A DNA stretch of 64,000 nucleotides from Gemmataceae bacterium (GTDB taxonomy: Bacteria > Planctomycetota > Planctomycetia > Gemmatales > Gemmataceae): positions 229,213 through 293,212 of the forward strand of contig JAHBXO010000003.1 of the NCBI GenBank assembly GCA_019636445.1, in the 5' to 3' direction. The notes below the pieces were generated by a model. That model was not told the origin of the DNA and searched no databases. It saw nothing but the letters and a program-made list of their open reading frames with translations. Each line of letters begins with the position of its first letter. Positions within the stretch are counted from its first letter, which is position 1. This document shows positions 50,153 through 59,384 of the stretch, piece by piece. Position numbers and translations under genes: made by a program.

Positions 50153-50269
50153 GGGAGAAGTCCGGTGGGGAGGGCGTGGGGGCAGGATAAGCACATGTAT
50201 GGCACGGGGCAATGCGTTCCGTCGGCCGTATAACCGGAAGAGGGAAACGTGCAGGGAGCGAAGGATTCC

Positions 50270-51811
50270 ATGATCCGATTCCGCTGGCCGCTGTCGATCT
50301 TGCTGGTTTGCCTGCCGTTGGCTTTGATAGTCTACGGCGTGCGGATTCCGGGCCTTGCGCCGACGGAATACGTTTCGCCGCGACCGGTGCCCTCGGGTGA
50401 TCGCGAACTGGCCTGGTTCAACACGACAACGTCCGGAGCCTCTTGGGAACGTTTCGTGGCTGGCGTTCGACGGGCCGCGGTGAACGATTCGGAGTTGCTG
50501 GTCGACGATTCGAACGCGTTCCTCGACCAGACGACATCCGTGCCGGAAGTCGTGATTGGCCGGGTCGGCCGCAGTGGCCGGCTTCGCATCCGCTGGTACA
50601 AGCTCAGCGGCGACCATCCGCCGCAATATTGGGTGGAACAACTCGCGATCCGCGATCCGGCCCCGCTGGCGATCGTCGGCGGCGGTAGCAGCGACCGCGC
50701 CCGCGACATGGCCCGCGCCCTCGCCCGACAAACCAGCTGGCACGGGGCCCGACCGCTCTTCTTCATCACCAACGCGACCGCCGAGAAGGTCCATTCCGAC
50801 CAGGACGCGGTCGATGGCACGGTGGGCGTCACTTCCGAACTCCTGCGAATCTACGAAGGGCGGTCCTTTCGCTTCTGTTTCAATAACCGCCAAATGGCCG
50901 AAGCCATCCTCGACTTCGTCTGGCAATCGGAAACCTTCCGCCCTCGACTGCTCGCGGACGAAGCGCGGTTGGCCATTGGCTCCGGGCTGCTGGCGGTCGC
51001 ACCACCGCAAAAGCCCACGGTGTTCTACGTCGACTGGGACGACGACCCCTATTCGAGCGATCTGATCGGCCAATTCCGCGACTTGTTGTACGCGGAGGGC
51101 GGTCCGAAACCGGCACCGGTCTATTCGGGCTGGAAGATCCCGTTCAGCGTGGGTGGATTTTATCGAGCCAACAAACCCGAAGAGGAAGTTGCCGACGCGA
51201 TTCTCAAGGAATTGAACCGACTCCCTCCGCAACGCACGCTCCTCATACTGCCCACCGCGGCGGCACCGGCGCGGCGAATGCTGAGGCTCCTTGCGGGCGC
51301 CGCACCGGAGCTTGGCCGGAAACTCGTCGTCATCAACGGCGACGGGATGGGGGCGAACACGATCCTGCGCGATGGCGAATTCGCCTGGCCCGTGCGGGTC
51401 CTCACCATTCCCGTTCTGCTATTCACACATAACAACCCGGTCGGCTGGGACGAAGGCGCCCCCACCGCGGGCGGTTTCGCGCTCGCGCCGCCGAACAGCA
51501 CCGAAGACGTGCTCCACGTCTCCGACATGGTCAATTCGTTCTGCCGGGCCGCGTGGGGAGATGCGGGGGATTCGCTGGCTTGGGACGCCAACATCCTGTC
51601 GCAACGCCTGCTTGCATTGAAGCCCGCTCTGTTCGACGAGACGGGCAACCGCATCGGCGGCCGCGGCGAATACATCTGTGCCGTGCGCCCGCGCACCGAT
51701 CACAACGAGGCGGGACTTCCCGAGGCCCGGTTCGAAGCGTGGCGCCGGGCGCCGGACCGCACCTGGCAACTCGTCCGATCCCGTACCCTCTCGCCGGGGA
51801 GGGAACCGTGA
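50270..51811 (+). CDS. Membrane-anchored periplasmic-binding-like protein, partner of the histidine kinase
   Basis: A 513-residue protein. Helix at about 7-28 (WPLSILLVCLPLALIVYGV) is a signal anchor. The rest has alternating beta/alpha segments reminiscent of a type I periplasmic binding protein (APLAIVGGGSSDRARDMARALARQTSWHGARPLFFITNAT, RTLLILPTAAAPARRMLRLLAGAAPELGRKLVVINGDGMG), but I do not recognise the family. Its stop overlaps the GTG start of the histidine kinase (GTGA), a strong sign that it supplies the kinase with a signal. ATG at 50270 preferred over GTG at 50249. Confidence 0.75.
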   Translation: MIRFRWPLSILLVCLPLALIVYGVRIPGLAPTEYVSPRPVPSGDRELAWFNTTTSGASWERFVAGVRRAAVNDSELLVDDSNAFLDQTTSVPEVVIGRVGRSGRLRIRWYKLSGDHPPQYWVEQLAIRDPAPLAIVGGGSSDRARDMARALARQTSWHGARPLFFITNATAEKVHSDQDAVDGTVGVTSELLRIYEGRSFRFCFNNRQMAEAILDFVWQSETFRPRLLADEARLAIGSGLLAVAPPQKPTVFYVDWDDDPYSSDLIGQFRDLLYAEGGPKPAPVYSGWKIPFSVGGFYRANKPEEEVADAILKELNRLPPQRTLLILPTAAAPARRMLRLLAGAAPELGRKLVVINGDGMGANTILRDGEFAWPVRVLTIPVLLFTHNNPVGWDEGAPTAGGFALAPPNSTEDVLHVSDMVNSFCRAAWGDAGDSLAWDANILSQRLLALKPALFDETGNRIGGRGEYICAVRPRTDHNEAGLPEARFEAWRRAPDRTWQLVRSRTLSPGREP

Positions 51812-53472
51812 ACGAATCCCCCATCGCGGAGACCGCCGACCGGGCGATTTGGAAATACGTTGGCGGCCTCGCCCCGGCCGTGCTCCTCTGGGCGATACTC
51901 GTCGGATGGCTCGCGTGGCAACTCGACGAACGATCGGCCTGGTCGGAAGAGACCGACCGTGCGACGATCCGTGAGTGGATCGACGAAGCACGGAATTTCC
52001 GCAAGACCCTCCCGGAATTGATTGCTGAATACGTCCGGTACGGTGACGACGACCCGGACAATACCGCCGATCCGCGGCGACGCGAGACGAAAAAGGCGGA
52101 ATTGCTCGAGCATGTCCGTGCGCTGGTGGAACCCACTCGCGCGTACGTCAACCAACTCCCGCTTTTCCCGGAGATCTACCGGTTTGAGATCGACATCGCC
52201 CCACCGCGCGGCAGGTCGGGCGGGTCCGGCGAGCGTGTGACTTGGGAAAGTTCCGTCCCGCGCCCGGCACGACAAAACCGGGATCGCCTGCAGGTACTCG
52301 AATACGATCCGACCGGCGACGGACGCGCGACCATTCGATGCGAGTACAAATTGCACGCCTTCAACAAACTCCAGCGACAGGAACAGGAACGGCAGCGAAT
52401 GTCGCTGGTCGCCGGTGCCTTGCTCGCCACGGCCTCCGTACTCGCCGGCCTGTTCGTCGTGCGCTTTCTGAGGCGGGAACGCGAGCGCGAGGTTGCCCGC
52501 CTGACCGCTCTCGCCGAGGCCGAATACCGCGAAATCGAATTACTCCAGGCGCAACACCGCGAAGACGAGGCCCGGCAGGCCCAGCAGGAATTGAAATCGG
52601 AACTGCTCGAACGACAGCTGGAAACTTCCGACCTCCAACGCCGCGCCGCCGAAGCGGAGAAATCGGCGTTCGAGATGAAGTCGCAGCTCTACGCCAGTAT
52701 TGGCATCATGGCCGGCAGCTACGCCCACAACATCAAGAATCTGCTTGTGCGACCGAACGACCTCCTTGCCCGCTGCATCGAGGTCAACGGCCTATCGCGC
52801 GAGCAGGAAGGAATGCTGCACGAGGTCAAATCGACGCTCGGAACCGTCACGGACCGCCTCCAACAAATCCTCAAGACCGTGCGCCGCGACCCGTCCAACG
52901 CCGAAGTCACGAGACTCGATCTCGCACAATTCGTTCGCGAAGCGGCGACGACCTGGTTCGACATGGGCCGGGACAAGTGGAAACTCATGATCACGGCCGA
53001 CACGCCATCCGATCCGGTTTGGATCGAGGGGGACCACTCCCACTTGCAGCAAGCCATCGAAAACCTCGTGTTCAATGCCCGTGATGCGACCTTCGAAATG
53101 CGAAACCACCTGCGGGAAGCGGCCCGGCGGGAGACGGCCGGCCCCGAATTGAGGAAGCAGGCGCTGCTCGCCGCCGCGGCCTGGAAGGGCGAAATCGCCC
53201 TCGGCGTGCGACGGGATGGCGATCGCGTCGTCCTGACGGTTCGCGACAATGGCATCGGAATGACGGACGAAGTGCGGGAGAAATGCCTACTGCCGCAATA
53301 CACCACGAAGCGGGATAACGCGCTTTACGAAGGCTATTCCGCCGGGATGGGGCTTGGCCTGTCGTTCGTCGCGATGGTACTCGAACACCACGGCGGCACC
53401 CTGACGATCGAAACGGCCCCTCTCGCCGGCACCACGTTCCGCGTTTCGTTGCCGCCCGCGAACCCTGCGTAA
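51808..53472 (+). CDS. Sensor histidine kinase
   Basis: A 554-residue membrane kinase. Helix 1 at about 18-39, about 155 periplasmic residues, helix 2 near 197-220, a long coiled coil, then the dimerisation/phospho-acceptor region GIMAGSYAHNIKNLLVRPND, and an ATPase domain with N-box QQAIENLVFNARDAT, G1 VRDNGIGMTDEV and G2 GMGLGLSFVAMVLEHHGG. The presumed phospho-His is followed by Asn rather than the usual Glu/Asp. No response regulator is encoded next to it. GTG start overlapping the upstream gene. Confidence 0.9.
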   Translation: MNESPIAETADRAIWKYVGGLAPAVLLWAILVGWLAWQLDERSAWSEETDRATIREWIDEARNFRKTLPELIAEYVRYGDDDPDNTADPRRRETKKAELLEHVRALVEPTRAYVNQLPLFPEIYRFEIDIAPPRGRSGGSGERVTWESSVPRPARQNRDRLQVLEYDPTGDGRATIRCEYKLHAFNKLQRQEQERQRMSLVAGALLATASVLAGLFVVRFLRREREREVARLTALAEAEYREIELLQAQHREDEARQAQQELKSELLERQLETSDLQRRAAEAEKSAFEMKSQLYASIGIMAGSYAHNIKNLLVRPNDLLARCIEVNGLSREQEGMLHEVKSTLGTVTDRLQQILKTVRRDPSNAEVTRLDLAQFVREAATTWFDMGRDKWKLMITADTPSDPVWIEGDHSHLQQAIENLVFNARDATFEMRNHLREAARRETAGPELRKQALLAAAAWKGEIALGVRRDGDRVVLTVRDNGIGMTDEVREKCLLPQYTTKRDNALYEGYSAGMGLGLSFVAMVLEHHGGTLTIETAPLAGTTFRVSLPPANPA

Positions 53473-53517
53473 TCCGCGAGTGTCCGGTCCCCTTTCCGCT
53501 CCCACGAAACGGATTCG

Positions 53518-54897
53518 ATGGATTCCTTCAACCCGGTACCGGTGGTCGACTGGCGGCGAGTGATCGTACTCGCCTTGCCCGCCCTCGCGCAGCAATACCT
53601 CGTGCTGTTCATCCAGCACTATGATCAGTTCCTGGCCGAGGGATTCAGCGAAGCCCACAAGGCGGCCCTGAATACCGCGAACTACATCTATTGGCTGACG
53701 ACCTGCTACGCGATCGTGGTCAGCGCCGGTGCCACCGCACTCGTAGGGCGATTCTTCGGAGCTGGAAACCGGAAGATGGCCGACCATGCCTGCGGGCAGG
53801 CGATCCTCCTCGCGATCCTACTCGGCCTCGGCGCCACGGCCCTCGTGCTACCGTTCCTTCCCGAACTCCTCGCCCCGCTCAATCTCAAGGACGGTGCCGA
53901 TGCGATCGCGGCCGAATACCTGGCCCCGCTGGTTTTGCTCCTTGTGCTACAGTTGGTCGAAACCGGCGGTATTGCCTGCCTCATCGGCGCCGGCGACACG
54001 CGCACGGGTTTGTACGTGTTGTGCGGCGTCGCCCTCGTCAACGTTCCCGTCGCATATTCCCTGTCCCGCGATCTGTTCGGGACGAATCTCGGATTCGTCG
54101 GTATTGCTTGGGGCACCGCAATCAGCCACGCTGTCGGCGGATTGATCGTGTTGACTTTGCTACTGCGCGGCCGCTCCGGATTGAAGCTGACGATCGCGAA
54201 CCTCAAGCCCGACTTCCCGTTACTCGCGCGATTGCTCCGTGTCAGCGTGCCGGCGGCGATCGACAGCATGTCGATCGCGCTCTGCCAGTTGTGGTTCCTT
54301 CGGATTGTCAATGATCTGGGGAACGCGGCGGCGGCGGCGCACGGCATCGCGCTGAGGTGGGAAGCGTTCGGCTATCAGGCCGGCGGCGCGTTCGGCACCG
54401 CATCGATGGCGCTCGTCAGCCAGAACCTCGGCGCGGGCCGGCCCGGCGAAGCCGCCCGCGGCGGCTGGATGATGTTCGCACTCGCATGCGGGGTCATGTC
54501 GTTTATGGGCATGATGTTCTGGCTCTTCGCGTGGCCCATGTGCCGTTTCTATGCCGGGTCCGAAGCGGTTTCCGCCCTCGGCGTGCAAGCCTTGCGGACC
54601 GTCGCCTTCGCCATGCCCGCGCTCGCCTCCGCCATCGTCTTCACGCAGGCCCTCCGCGGTGCCGGCGACACACGCGTGCCTGTGTTGTTCTCGTGGACCG
54701 GCTTTCTCGTCGTTCGCATCCCGCTCGCCTACCTGCTCACCAGCCGCGAGTTGGACCTCGGCCCGCTCGGCGTGGTCCACGGCTATGACTGGGGTCTCTT
54801 CGGGGCCTGGATCGCGATGCTCGCCGACATCTGGATCCGAGGTTTGCTGTTCCTGATGCGATTCGCCGGCGGGAAATGGAAGCGGGTAAAAGTGTGA
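53518..54897 (+). CDS. MATE family multidrug/toxin efflux transporter
   Basis: A 459-residue, 12-helix transporter of the MATE (NorM-like) family: early helix with ALPALAQQYLVLFIQHYDQFLAEGF, VSAGATALVGRFFGAGNRKMA, CLIGAGDTRTGLYVLCGVALVNVPVAY, and in the second half AIDSMSIALCQLWFLRIVNDLG, ASMALVSQNLGAGRPGEAARGGW and FTQALRGAGDTRVPVLFSWTGFLVVRIPLAYLL. Probably exports cationic compounds in exchange for Na+ or H+. It starts 45 bases after the histidine kinase and may share its transcript. Confidence 0.93.
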   Translation: MDSFNPVPVVDWRRVIVLALPALAQQYLVLFIQHYDQFLAEGFSEAHKAALNTANYIYWLTTCYAIVVSAGATALVGRFFGAGNRKMADHACGQAILLAILLGLGATALVLPFLPELLAPLNLKDGADAIAAEYLAPLVLLLVLQLVETGGIACLIGAGDTRTGLYVLCGVALVNVPVAYSLSRDLFGTNLGFVGIAWGTAISHAVGGLIVLTLLLRGRSGLKLTIANLKPDFPLLARLLRVSVPAAIDSMSIALCQLWFLRIVNDLGNAAAAAHGIALRWEAFGYQAGGAFGTASMALVSQNLGAGRPGEAARGGWMMFALACGVMSFMGMMFWLFAWPMCRFYAGSEAVSALGVQALRTVAFAMPALASAIVFTQALRGAGDTRVPVLFSWTGFLVVRIPLAYLLTSRELDLGPLGVVHGYDWGLFGAWIAMLADIWIRGLLFLMRFAGGKWKRVKV

Positions 54898-54905
54898 TTC
54901 GGATG

Positions 54906-54963
54906 GCATTTTTCATTTTGCATTGATCCGAACATGTTCGGATCAATGCAAAATGAAAAATGC
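54906..54963. terminator. Perfect 58-base palindrome between convergent genes
   Basis: Arms 54906-54934 and 54935-54963 are exact complements, meeting at ACATGT. It lies between the MATE stop and the DUF1501 stop, 8 and 10 bases away. Its arms contain A/T runs. It probably ends both transcripts, but no U-tract follows the hairpin in either direction, so binding by a protein is also possible. Confidence 0.65.
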
Positions 54964-54973
54964 ATCATCTCCC

Positions 54974-56374
54974 TTATGTCAAGAGTGCCTTCACCACCGT
55001 TCCATGCACGTCCGTCAATCGAAAATCCCGACCGGCGTGCCGATATGTCAGCCGCTCGTGATCCAGCCCCAACGCGTGCAGGATCGTCGCCTGCAAATCG
55101 TGGACATGCACTTTGTTCTCAACGACATGAAAGCCCAAATCGTCGGTCTGCCCGTAGCTGATGCCCGGCTTGATCCCGCCACCGGCGAGCCACATCGAAT
55201 ACGACTGCGGGTGGTGGTCCCGGCCCAAGCTGCGGCCGAGCGTCGGGTTCGATTCCACCATCGGCGTGCGCCCGAATTCGCCGCCCCAGACGACGAGCGT
55301 GCTGTCGAGCATCCCCCGTCGTTTCAAATCCATCACGAGCGCGGCCGAGGCTTGATCGGTGATCTTGCAGTTGTTCCTTGAATTACCGGCAACGTCCGAG
55401 TGGGCATCCCAGCCTTCGTGATAGATGTTGATGTAGCGCACGCCGCGCTCCACCAGTCGCCGGGCGATCAGGCACGCCCGTGCGAACGACGGTTTCTCCG
55501 GCTCGCATCCATACAGGTCGAGCGTCTCCTTGGTTTCCTTCTTCAAATCCATCAGTTCCGGCGCGGAGGTCTGTAACCGTGCCGCCATCTCGTACTGCGC
55601 GATCCGCGTCGCGATCTCCGGGTCGCCCACGTCCGCAAGGTGTTTGCGGTTCAGCTCGCCGACGACATCGAGCGTGTCCGTCTGGAGTTTCGCGTCGACG
55701 CCGGGCGGATTCGTGAGATTCAGGATCGGGTCGCCGGCGTTGCGGAATCGCGTGCCGGTGTACGTCGTCGGCAGGAAGCCGCTGCTCCAGTTCGCCGAGC
55801 CGCCGCTGATGCCGCTGCCGGTGCTCATGACGACGAAGGCGGGCAGGTCCTTCGTTTCGCTGCCGAGGCCGTAGAGCACCCACGAGCCGAAGCTTGGCCG
55901 CCCCGGTTGGCTGAACCCTGTGTTGAAGAAGATCTGCGCCGGGGCATGGTTGAACTGGTCCGTTGTCACGGATCGCACAAGGCAGATATCGTCGACGACC
56001 TTCGCGAGATGCGGCAACACTTCGCTGATTTCCGTGCCCGACTTGCCCTGCGTGGCGAACTTGAACCGCGGCCCGAGCACTGCGGCGTCACTACGAATGA
56101 AGGCGTATCGCTGGCCCTTGATGACTTCGGGCGGGATCGGCTTGCCTTCAAGCTTCGCGAGTTGCGGCTTGTAGTCAAACAGGTCGAGCTGGCTCGGCGC
56201 CCCGGCCATGAAGAGGTGAATGACGGCCTTGGCCTTGCCGGGGAAGTGCGGCTTCTTCGGCGGTAGGGTGGTGTCGGCGCGCGAGGCGGAACCGACGAGC
56301 AGCGATGCCAAGGCGGCCTTCCCGAGGCCGACGCCGCAATCACGGAAGAAGTACCGGCGGGATGTTTCCTTCAC
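54974..56374 (-). CDS. DUF1501 (sulfatase-like) protein
   Basis: A 466-residue protein with a Tat-like export region (TSRRYFFRDCGVGLGKAALASLLVGSASRA). Family marks: AKAVIHLFMAGAPSQLDLFDYKP, VRSVTTDQFNHAPAQIFFNTG, FGSWVLYGLG, INIYHEGWDAHSD, VWGGEFGRTPMVESN, GRDHHPQSYSMWLAGGGIKPG, DLQATILHALGLDHERLTYRHAGRDFRLTDV. The fold is alkaline phosphatase/sulfatase-like; function unproven. GTG start at 56374 with GGGGAG upstream, because no ATG fits. Downstream partner of the PSD1 gene. Confidence 0.92.
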   Translation of the reverse strand: MKETSRRYFFRDCGVGLGKAALASLLVGSASRADTTLPPKKPHFPGKAKAVIHLFMAGAPSQLDLFDYKPQLAKLEGKPIPPEVIKGQRYAFIRSDAAVLGPRFKFATQGKSGTEISEVLPHLAKVVDDICLVRSVTTDQFNHAPAQIFFNTGFSQPGRPSFGSWVLYGLGSETKDLPAFVVMSTGSGISGGSANWSSGFLPTTYTGTRFRNAGDPILNLTNPPGVDAKLQTDTLDVVGELNRKHLADVGDPEIATRIAQYEMAARLQTSAPELMDLKKETKETLDLYGCEPEKPSFARACLIARRLVERGVRYINIYHEGWDAHSDVAGNSRNNCKITDQASAALVMDLKRRGMLDSTLVVWGGEFGRTPMVESNPTLGRSLGRDHHPQSYSMWLAGGGIKPGISYGQTDDLGFHVVENKVHVHDLQATILHALGLDHERLTYRHAGRDFRLTDVHGTVVKALLT

Positions 56375-56396
56375 GATGGATCTCCCCACGAGAACA

Positions 56397-56499
56397 CGTT
56401 TAGCGGCGACGCGGAGTCTTCGGAGCGGAGCGCGGTGGGCGTCCGTTGGAAACAACTCCCGCGCTCCCCTCCGCAAAGCCTCCGGGTCGCGGCTAAACG
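56397..56499. repeat. Second full copy of the dispersed palindromic element
   Basis: Left arm 56397-56434 (CGTTTAGCGGCGACGCGGAG...) and right arm 56460-56499 (ending GGGTCGCGGCTAAACG) are inverted copies with several differences. It fills most of the 130-base gap inside the PSD1-DUF1501 gene pair. Confidence 0.83.
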
Positions 56500-56504
56500 G
56501 AGTA

Positions 56505-59372
56505 TTATTCCTTCGTCACGAACTCATCGAGATTCATCACCGCCCGCGCGACGGCGGTCCACCTCGCGGCTTCGTCGCCCATCACGCCATCGGCGAACTT
56601 CACGAGGACCGCCACTTCATGCTCGCTCGCCGGCCGACTCAAACAGCGGCGAACGATTCGATCCACCTTTTCCTTCGCGATACCCTTCTCGCCCGCGATC
56701 GCCTTCCCGATCGCGGCGGCAGCCTCCATCATCGAAGGATCGTTGAGCAGCGTCAGCGCCTGGAGTGGCGTGTTCGAGACCTCGCGCATCGCCGTGCAGG
56801 CTTCACCGCTCGGTCCGTCGAACGTGGCCGCCATCGCAAAGGGAGCCGTGCGCTTCGCGTAGGTGTAAAGGCCGCGACGATATCGATCCTCGCCCTCGCT
56901 CGGCGTCCATTTTGCGCCGCCGTAGGCCGTGTCCTGCACGCCGGGCGGCTGAGGCGGAAATACGCTCGGTCCGCCGATCTTCGTCGAAAGCAAGCCGCTC
57001 GACTTCAGGGCGGAATCGCGAATCATCTCCGCTTCAAGACGCACGCGGGGGAAGCGAGCAAGCAATCTATTCTCCGGATCTTTCCCGAGATACTCGGGGG
57101 CGAGCTTTGACGATTGCTTGTATGTCTCGCTCATCACGATGGTCTTGTGTAGTTTCTTCATCGACCAGCCATTCTCCATGAACTCGACAGCCAGCCAATC
57201 CAGCAGTTCGGGATGCGTCGGCAGGTCGCCCTGGTATCCGAAGTCGTCGAGGGTACGAACGATACCCTTGCCGAAAAATGCGGCCCAGGCGCGGTTGACC
57301 GTGACGCGCGCAACGAGCGGATTCTCCTTCGAAACCAGCCACTTCGCGAAGGTGAGGCGATCCGGCTTCGCGCCGGCCTGCACCGGATGCAGCACGCTCA
57401 GGCCGCCGGCTTGCACCTCCTCGGCCGGCTGGAGGAATTCGCCGCGGTGGTGTCGGAACGTCTTGCGCGGATGGTCCTCCGGGCGTTCTGACATGACAAG
57501 CGTGCGCGGGCCTTGCGGGTTCTCTTTGCGAAGTTTCTCAATTGCCTCGCGCTGAGTCTTCAACTCGGGCGACAAGCGGAGATACTCGCGGAAGATCGTC
57601 TCGCGTTGACCATCGGTCCACTTATGTTCGGGAACGCGCAGGGTTTCTTCGGCATCGACGGAGAGATCGTGCGCGATGATCTGGGACTTCGCGGTCGTCA
57701 CGGAAACACGAAACCGGCCGAGGCTTGCAGAGTAGTGGCGCTCGAACCGCAGCGAGAGCTTCGCCTTCTTCCCCGTCGTCGGCTTTGCAAGGTTGAAGAC
57801 TACGTGGCTCGGCTGGCCCGGCCCCCGTCCGGCCCAGCCGGATTGGAGATTGTCGTCAAAGGCTCGCTTCGCGTTCGATTTTGCTCCGGCGAAGTTGTCC
57901 GAAGCATCACGGAAAGGGGCGGGAACGCCATCGATGGAGAGTTGGATGTCGCTGAGCAGGAAATCGCCTTTGGGGCCTTCGTAGTAAGCGCGGCCGGGGC
58001 CGTTCGCGGGAAGCGACGGGTCCGTCAGTGCTTCCAATCGGATCGCAGTCACGTTGACAGGCCAGTCATCGAAGATCAATTGGTAGACGTCTTCCTTCTT
58101 CGGATCGCCCAGAGCGAGCATCGAGCCGTCGTCGAGTAGTTTCAGTTTCGTCGGACCGGCTTCGGTCTTGGTTGGCCGGGGGAATTTCCAATCCTGCAAT
58201 CGATCTCGCTCGCTCTTGAGCCAGGCGAGGAATTTGGCCTTTGCCGGGTCCTGGTCGAGCGACTGGAATACCTTACGTTCGAGCGCCGCCACCTGTTCCA
58301 GGATACCTTGTCGTTTGAGGATTATCTCGCGCGACAAGACTTCGAATTCCGGTTCCTCCGTGTTGTTCAGAAAGGCCAGCAGGCGGAAATATTCGGTGTG
58401 CGGGATTGGATCGAACTTGTGCGTATGGCACTGGGCGCAACCGAGCGTGAGGCCAAGCCACGTCGTGGCTGTCGTGTTGATGCGATCGACGACGGAATAA
58501 TAGCGGAACTCGAGCGGATCGATGCCGCCTTCCTCGTTCAGCATGGTATTGCGATGGAACCCCGTCGCGACGATTTGATCTGGTGTCGGGTTCGGCAACC
58601 GATCGCCGGCGATCTGCTCGATCGTGAAGCGGTCGAACGGCTTGTCGTCGTTCAGCGCCCGGATGACCCAGTCGCGGTACGGCCACACGGTGCGCGGGCG
58701 GTCCTTTTCGTAGCCGTTGGTGTCGGCATAGCGGGCGAGGTCGAGCCACTTGCGTGCCCAGCGCTCGCCGTAGTGCGGACTCGCGAGCAGGCGATCGACT
58801 AGTTTCTCGTAGGCGTTCGGCGAATCGTCTTTGAGAAAATCATCCACTTCCTTCGGCGTCGGGGGCAGGCCGATGAGATCGAGCGATGCGCGGCGGATCA
58901 GCGTGGCCTTGTCGGCGGGCGGCGACAGCTTCAATCCGGCTGCCACCAGCTTCGACCGGATAAATGCATCGATCGGCGACGCTCCCGCGCTCGGCTTCGC
59001 CTCGCCGCCAAACGGGGGGATCGCGGGACGTTTTGGAGCCACGAACGACCAATGCTGCTCGTACTTCGCGCCGGCGGAGATCCAATCGTTGAGGATTTGG
59101 ATCTGCTTTTCGGTGAGCGGTTTCTTGACGTGCGGCGGCGGCATCACCTGCTCGTCGTCTTTCGATGCGATGCGATTCAGCACTTCGTCAAGCGAGGCCC
59201 TCGCGCCCTCGGCGGTGTCGAGGCGCAACTTCGCCTTGCGGGCCGCGGAGTCCGGGCCGTGGCACTTGAAGCAGTGATTCGCGAGGATCGGCCGCACGTC
59301 CTTCGCGAAGTCCGGCGGAGCGGCCGACACATTCATGGAGACGAGCAGGAGAAGCGGGAGAGCCAAGCGCAT
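56505..59372 (-). CDS. PSD1 / DUF1549-DUF1553 protein with cytochrome-c-like domain
   Basis: A 955-residue exported protein (signal peptide to about SAA18). First a planctomycete cytochrome C domain with a haem site C-F-K-C-H at 34-38 and the axial region DDEQVMPPPHVKKPLT; then DUF1549 (IDAFIRSKL...RRASLDLIGLPPTPKEVDDFL, HYGERWARKWLDLARYADTNGYEKD, CAQCHTHKFDPI), a beta domain, and DUF1553 (NPLVARVTVNRAWAAFFGKGIVRTLDDFG, ALTLLNDPSMMEAA). Paired as usual with DUF1501. Role unknown; a periplasmic redox or sulfated-polysaccharide function is often suggested. Confidence 0.93.
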   Translation of the reverse strand: MRLALPLLLLVSMNVSAAPPDFAKDVRPILANHCFKCHGPDSAARKAKLRLDTAEGARASLDEVLNRIASKDDEQVMPPPHVKKPLTEKQIQILNDWISAGAKYEQHWSFVAPKRPAIPPFGGEAKPSAGASPIDAFIRSKLVAAGLKLSPPADKATLIRRASLDLIGLPPTPKEVDDFLKDDSPNAYEKLVDRLLASPHYGERWARKWLDLARYADTNGYEKDRPRTVWPYRDWVIRALNDDKPFDRFTIEQIAGDRLPNPTPDQIVATGFHRNTMLNEEGGIDPLEFRYYSVVDRINTTATTWLGLTLGCAQCHTHKFDPIPHTEYFRLLAFLNNTEEPEFEVLSREIILKRQGILEQVAALERKVFQSLDQDPAKAKFLAWLKSERDRLQDWKFPRPTKTEAGPTKLKLLDDGSMLALGDPKKEDVYQLIFDDWPVNVTAIRLEALTDPSLPANGPGRAYYEGPKGDFLLSDIQLSIDGVPAPFRDASDNFAGAKSNAKRAFDDNLQSGWAGRGPGQPSHVVFNLAKPTTGKKAKLSLRFERHYSASLGRFRVSVTTAKSQIIAHDLSVDAEETLRVPEHKWTDGQRETIFREYLRLSPELKTQREAIEKLRKENPQGPRTLVMSERPEDHPRKTFRHHRGEFLQPAEEVQAGGLSVLHPVQAGAKPDRLTFAKWLVSKENPLVARVTVNRAWAAFFGKGIVRTLDDFGYQGDLPTHPELLDWLAVEFMENGWSMKKLHKTIVMSETYKQSSKLAPEYLGKDPENRLLARFPRVRLEAEMIRDSALKSSGLLSTKIGGPSVFPPQPPGVQDTAYGGAKWTPSEGEDRYRRGLYTYAKRTAPFAMAATFDGPSGEACTAMREVSNTPLQALTLLNDPSMMEAAAAIGKAIAGEKGIAKEKVDRIVRRCLSRPASEHEVAVLVKFADGVMGDEAARWTAVARAVMNLDEFVTKE

Positions 59373-59384
59373 GGGAGAGGCCCA

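Noticed and set aside
47345..50233. 962-residue plus-strand open frame across the aquaporin and FG-GAP genes
   Set aside because: It is antisense to two well-recognised minus-strand genes and its translation has the arginine/histidine-rich look of antisense GC-rich DNA.
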